From DASYQD01 sp036005845 (GTDB lineage: Bacteria > Acidobacteriota > Thermoanaerobaculia > Multivoradales > JAIOJS01), in contig DASYQD010000002.1 in NCBI GenBank assembly GCA_036005845.1, positions 1 to 36,047 of the forward strand: a stretch of DNA of 36,047 bases, written 5' to 3'. Within the stretch, counting starts at the first letter, position 1; the number at the start of each line of letters is the position of its first letter. The notes under the pieces are model-generated. The model was not told where the DNA came from. It made no database searches and saw only the letters and a list, made by a program, of their open reading frames with translations. Below are positions 34,720-36,047 of the stretch, piece by piece. The translations under genes and the position numbers were made by a program.

Positions 34720-35571
34720 CTGGCTTGGTTCCGTAAAGAGCGCAAGCCCAAGGCGGTCCGCCGCGGCCGCCCGACGAGTCCCATCCCCGAGGGGCTGTGG
34801 ACGAAGTGCGAGGGCTGCAAGGAGGCGATCTTCAGCCGCGAGCTGGAGAAGAACCTCCACGTCTGCCCGAAGTGCGGCTATCACTTCCGCATCGATTCGC
34901 AGGCGCGCATCCGCCTGCTGCTCGACGAGGAGGAGCCGCGCGAGCTGCTCGCCTCGCTGCGTCCCGCCGACCCGCTCGGCTTCGTCGACTCGAAGCGCTA
35001 CAAGGACCGCCTGAAGATCTACCAGCAGGAGGTCGGCACCCGCGATGCGGTGGTCGTCGTCGAGGGGCACCTCGAGGGGCAGGAGGTGGTGCTGGCGGCG
35101 ATGGAGTACCGCTTCATGGGCGGCTCGATGGGGTCGGTGGTGGGCGAGAAGATCACTCGCGCCGCCGAGCTTGCGGCCGAGCGGAAAGTGCCGCTGATCG
35201 TGGTGTCGGCCTCGGGCGGCGCGCGCATGCAGGAGGGGATCCTGTCGCTGATGCAGATGGCGAAGATCGCCGCCGCGCTGGCGCGGCTGCGCGCGAAGCG
35301 GCTGCCGTACCTGTCGGTGCTGACGGACCCGACGACGGGCGGCGTCACCGCGTCGTTCGCGATGCTCGGCGACTTGAACGTCGCGGAGCCCGGCGCGTTG
35401 ATCGGCTTCGCGGGGCCGCGCGTCATCCAGCAGACGATCCGCCAGGAGCTGCCCGAGGGCTTCCAGCGAAGCGAGTTCCTGCTCGAGCACGGCTTCCTCG
35501 ACATGGTGGTGCCGCGGCACGAGCTCAAAGCGACGCTCGGGAAGTGCCTGCGGCATCTGCACGCGGCCTGA
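34720..35571 (+). CDS. accD: acetyl-CoA carboxylase carboxyltransferase subunit beta, apparent CTG start
   Basis: 283 residues. AccD with AccA transfers the carboxyl group from biotin to acetyl-CoA in the first step of fatty acid synthesis. It has an N-terminal zinc ribbon with Cys30, Cys33, Cys49 and Cys52 (TKCEGCKEAI; HVCPKCGYHF). The carboxyltransferase domain has the family segments YRFMGGSMGSVVGEKITRA, SASGGARMQEG, LTDPTTGGVTASFA and GFAGPRVIQQTIRQELPEGF. Translation from CTG at 34720 gives xAWFRKERKPK, the canonical AccD beginning (MAWF). GAGG (34708-34711) is eight bases upstream. No in-frame ATG, GTG or TTG exists between the preceding stop at 34714 and GTG 35050, which would remove the zinc ribbon. 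Confidence 0.93.
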   Translation: MAWFRKERKPKAVRRGRPTSPIPEGLWTKCEGCKEAIFSRELEKNLHVCPKCGYHFRIDSQARIRLLLDEEEPRELLASLRPADPLGFVDSKRYKDRLKIYQQEVGTRDAVVVVEGHLEGQEVVLAAMEYRFMGGSMGSVVGEKITRAAELAAERKVPLIVVSASGGARMQEGILSLMQMAKIAAALARLRAKRLPYLSVLTDPTTGGVTASFAMLGDLNVAEPGALIGFAGPRVIQQTIRQELPEGFQRSEFLLEHGFLDMVVPRHELKATLGKCLRHLHAA

Positions 35572-35604
35572 CGCAAACGCGGCGCGCGGTGTAGCGTCGG
35601 GCTC

Positions 35605-36047
35605 GTGAGCTCGGCATCGGCAGAGGCGATCCTCGAGCGGTTGGCGCCGCTGGGGATGCGGATGTCGCTGGAGCCGTTCCGGCGGTTGCTGGCGAAGCTC
35701 GGCGATCCGCAGCGTGGACTGCCGGCGGTGTTGGTTGCGGGGACGAATGGCAAGGGGTCGACGGCGGCGTTGCTGGCAGCGATCGGCTGCGCGGCTGGCT
35801 ATCGCACTGGTCTCTACACGTCGCCGCACTTGGAAGAGGCGCGCGAGCGGATTCGCATCGACGGCGTGGCGATCGCGACGTTGGAGCTGGATCGGTTGCT
35901 CGACGAGGTGGTCGAAGGCGCCGAGGACGAGCTGCCGACGCCATTCGAGGCACTGACCGCGGCGGCGCTGCTGGCGTTCGCGGAGGATGGCGTCGACCTG
36001 GCGGTGCTCGAGGTGGGGCTCGGCGGGCGCCTCGACGCGACGAACGT
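35605..36047 (+). CDS. folC: folylpolyglutamate synthase / dihydrofolate synthase FolC (3' truncated by window edge)
   Basis: First 147 codons of a Mur-ligase-family enzyme that adds glutamate to folates. The ATP-binding loop is VAGTNGKGSTAALLA, followed by GLYTSPHLEEARERIRIDG (family substrate motif) and LEVGLGGRLDATN at the window edge. The start is GTG at 35605-35607, 33 bases after the accD stop. The accD-folC order is common in bacteria. Codons end in G more often than in the neighbouring genes. The frame has no stop before the end of the window. Confidence 0.94.
   Translation, partial: MSSASAEAILERLAPLGMRMSLEPFRRLLAKLGDPQRGLPAVLVAGTNGKGSTAALLAAIGCAAGYRTGLYTSPHLEEARERIRIDGVAIATLELDRLLDEVVEGAEDELPTPFEALTAAALLAFAEDGVDLAVLEVGLGGRLDATN

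Overview
The window is about 70% GC and densely coded, mostly on the minus strand, with strongly GC-biased third codon positions. The gene content points to a Gram-negative member of the Acidobacteriota, perhaps Thermoanaerobaculia-like. The evidence is an Oar-type TonB-dependent receptor, a GWxTD/VWA secreted protein of the acidobacterial kind, VIT-VWA and DUF4097 exported proteins, and a Hanks-type kinase with long Ala/Pro linkers. The phylum assignment is an inference from families; no rRNA or tRNA gene is visible. No gene-free stretch exceeds about 250 bases.

Layout. 1-3.0 kb: the 3' part of a TonB-dependent receptor, a very clear terminator, and an exported DUF1223 protein. 3.0-6.0 kb: a GWxTD/VWA protein gene flanked by two inverted copies of a 104-bp element whose differences covary in its terminal stem. 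6.0-8.8 kb: rsmI, an exported protein made of seven 28-29-residue repeats, and a VapBC-like module whose antitoxin carries two ribbon-helix-helix-like segments. 8.9-11.8 kb: a probable operon of an exported lipocalin-like protein, a YtrA-type GntR regulator, an ABC ATPase and an ABC permease, headed by a TTGACA promoter overlapped by a near-perfect palindrome. 11.9-16.2 kb: murA, a transglycosylase-like protein with eroded catalytic motifs, and a SurA-like chaperone lacking a PPIase domain. 16.4-19.4 kb: a PIN/AbrB toxin-antitoxin pair, then prmC, prfA and rpmE (transcribed rpmE-prfA-prmC). 19.5-26.4 kb: an M19 dipeptidase, a DUF4097 protein, an 1132-residue VIT-VWA-TPR-DUF2135 protein, and an AI-2E family transporter. 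26.4-29.6 kb: an orphan Phd-like antitoxin, a flavin reductase-ada pair with overlapping stop and start, and two small unknown genes. 29.7-36.0 kb: a DUF4388 protein, ruvC, a large pseudo-receiver/kinase/TonB fusion, a small coiled-coil protein, accD (apparently starting at CTG) and the 5' part of folC.

The most unusual items are five. (1) A serine/threonine kinase continues through one membrane span into a TonB C-terminal domain, so a cytoplasmic kinase may be physically tied to outer-membrane receptor energisation. (2) The paired 104-bp elements show a compensatory A-T to G-C change. (3) accD has no in-frame ATG, GTG or TTG upstream of its zinc finger. (4) All three antitoxin genes, and rsmI, have a TANNNT hexamer exactly six bases before a GTG start, suggesting leaderless initiation. 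(5) A TonB-receptor plug-like segment sits inside the VIT-VWA protein.

Translational coupling is common: GTGA overlaps join both antitoxin-toxin pairs and the ABC ATPase-permease pair, and an ATGA overlap joins flavin reductase and ada.
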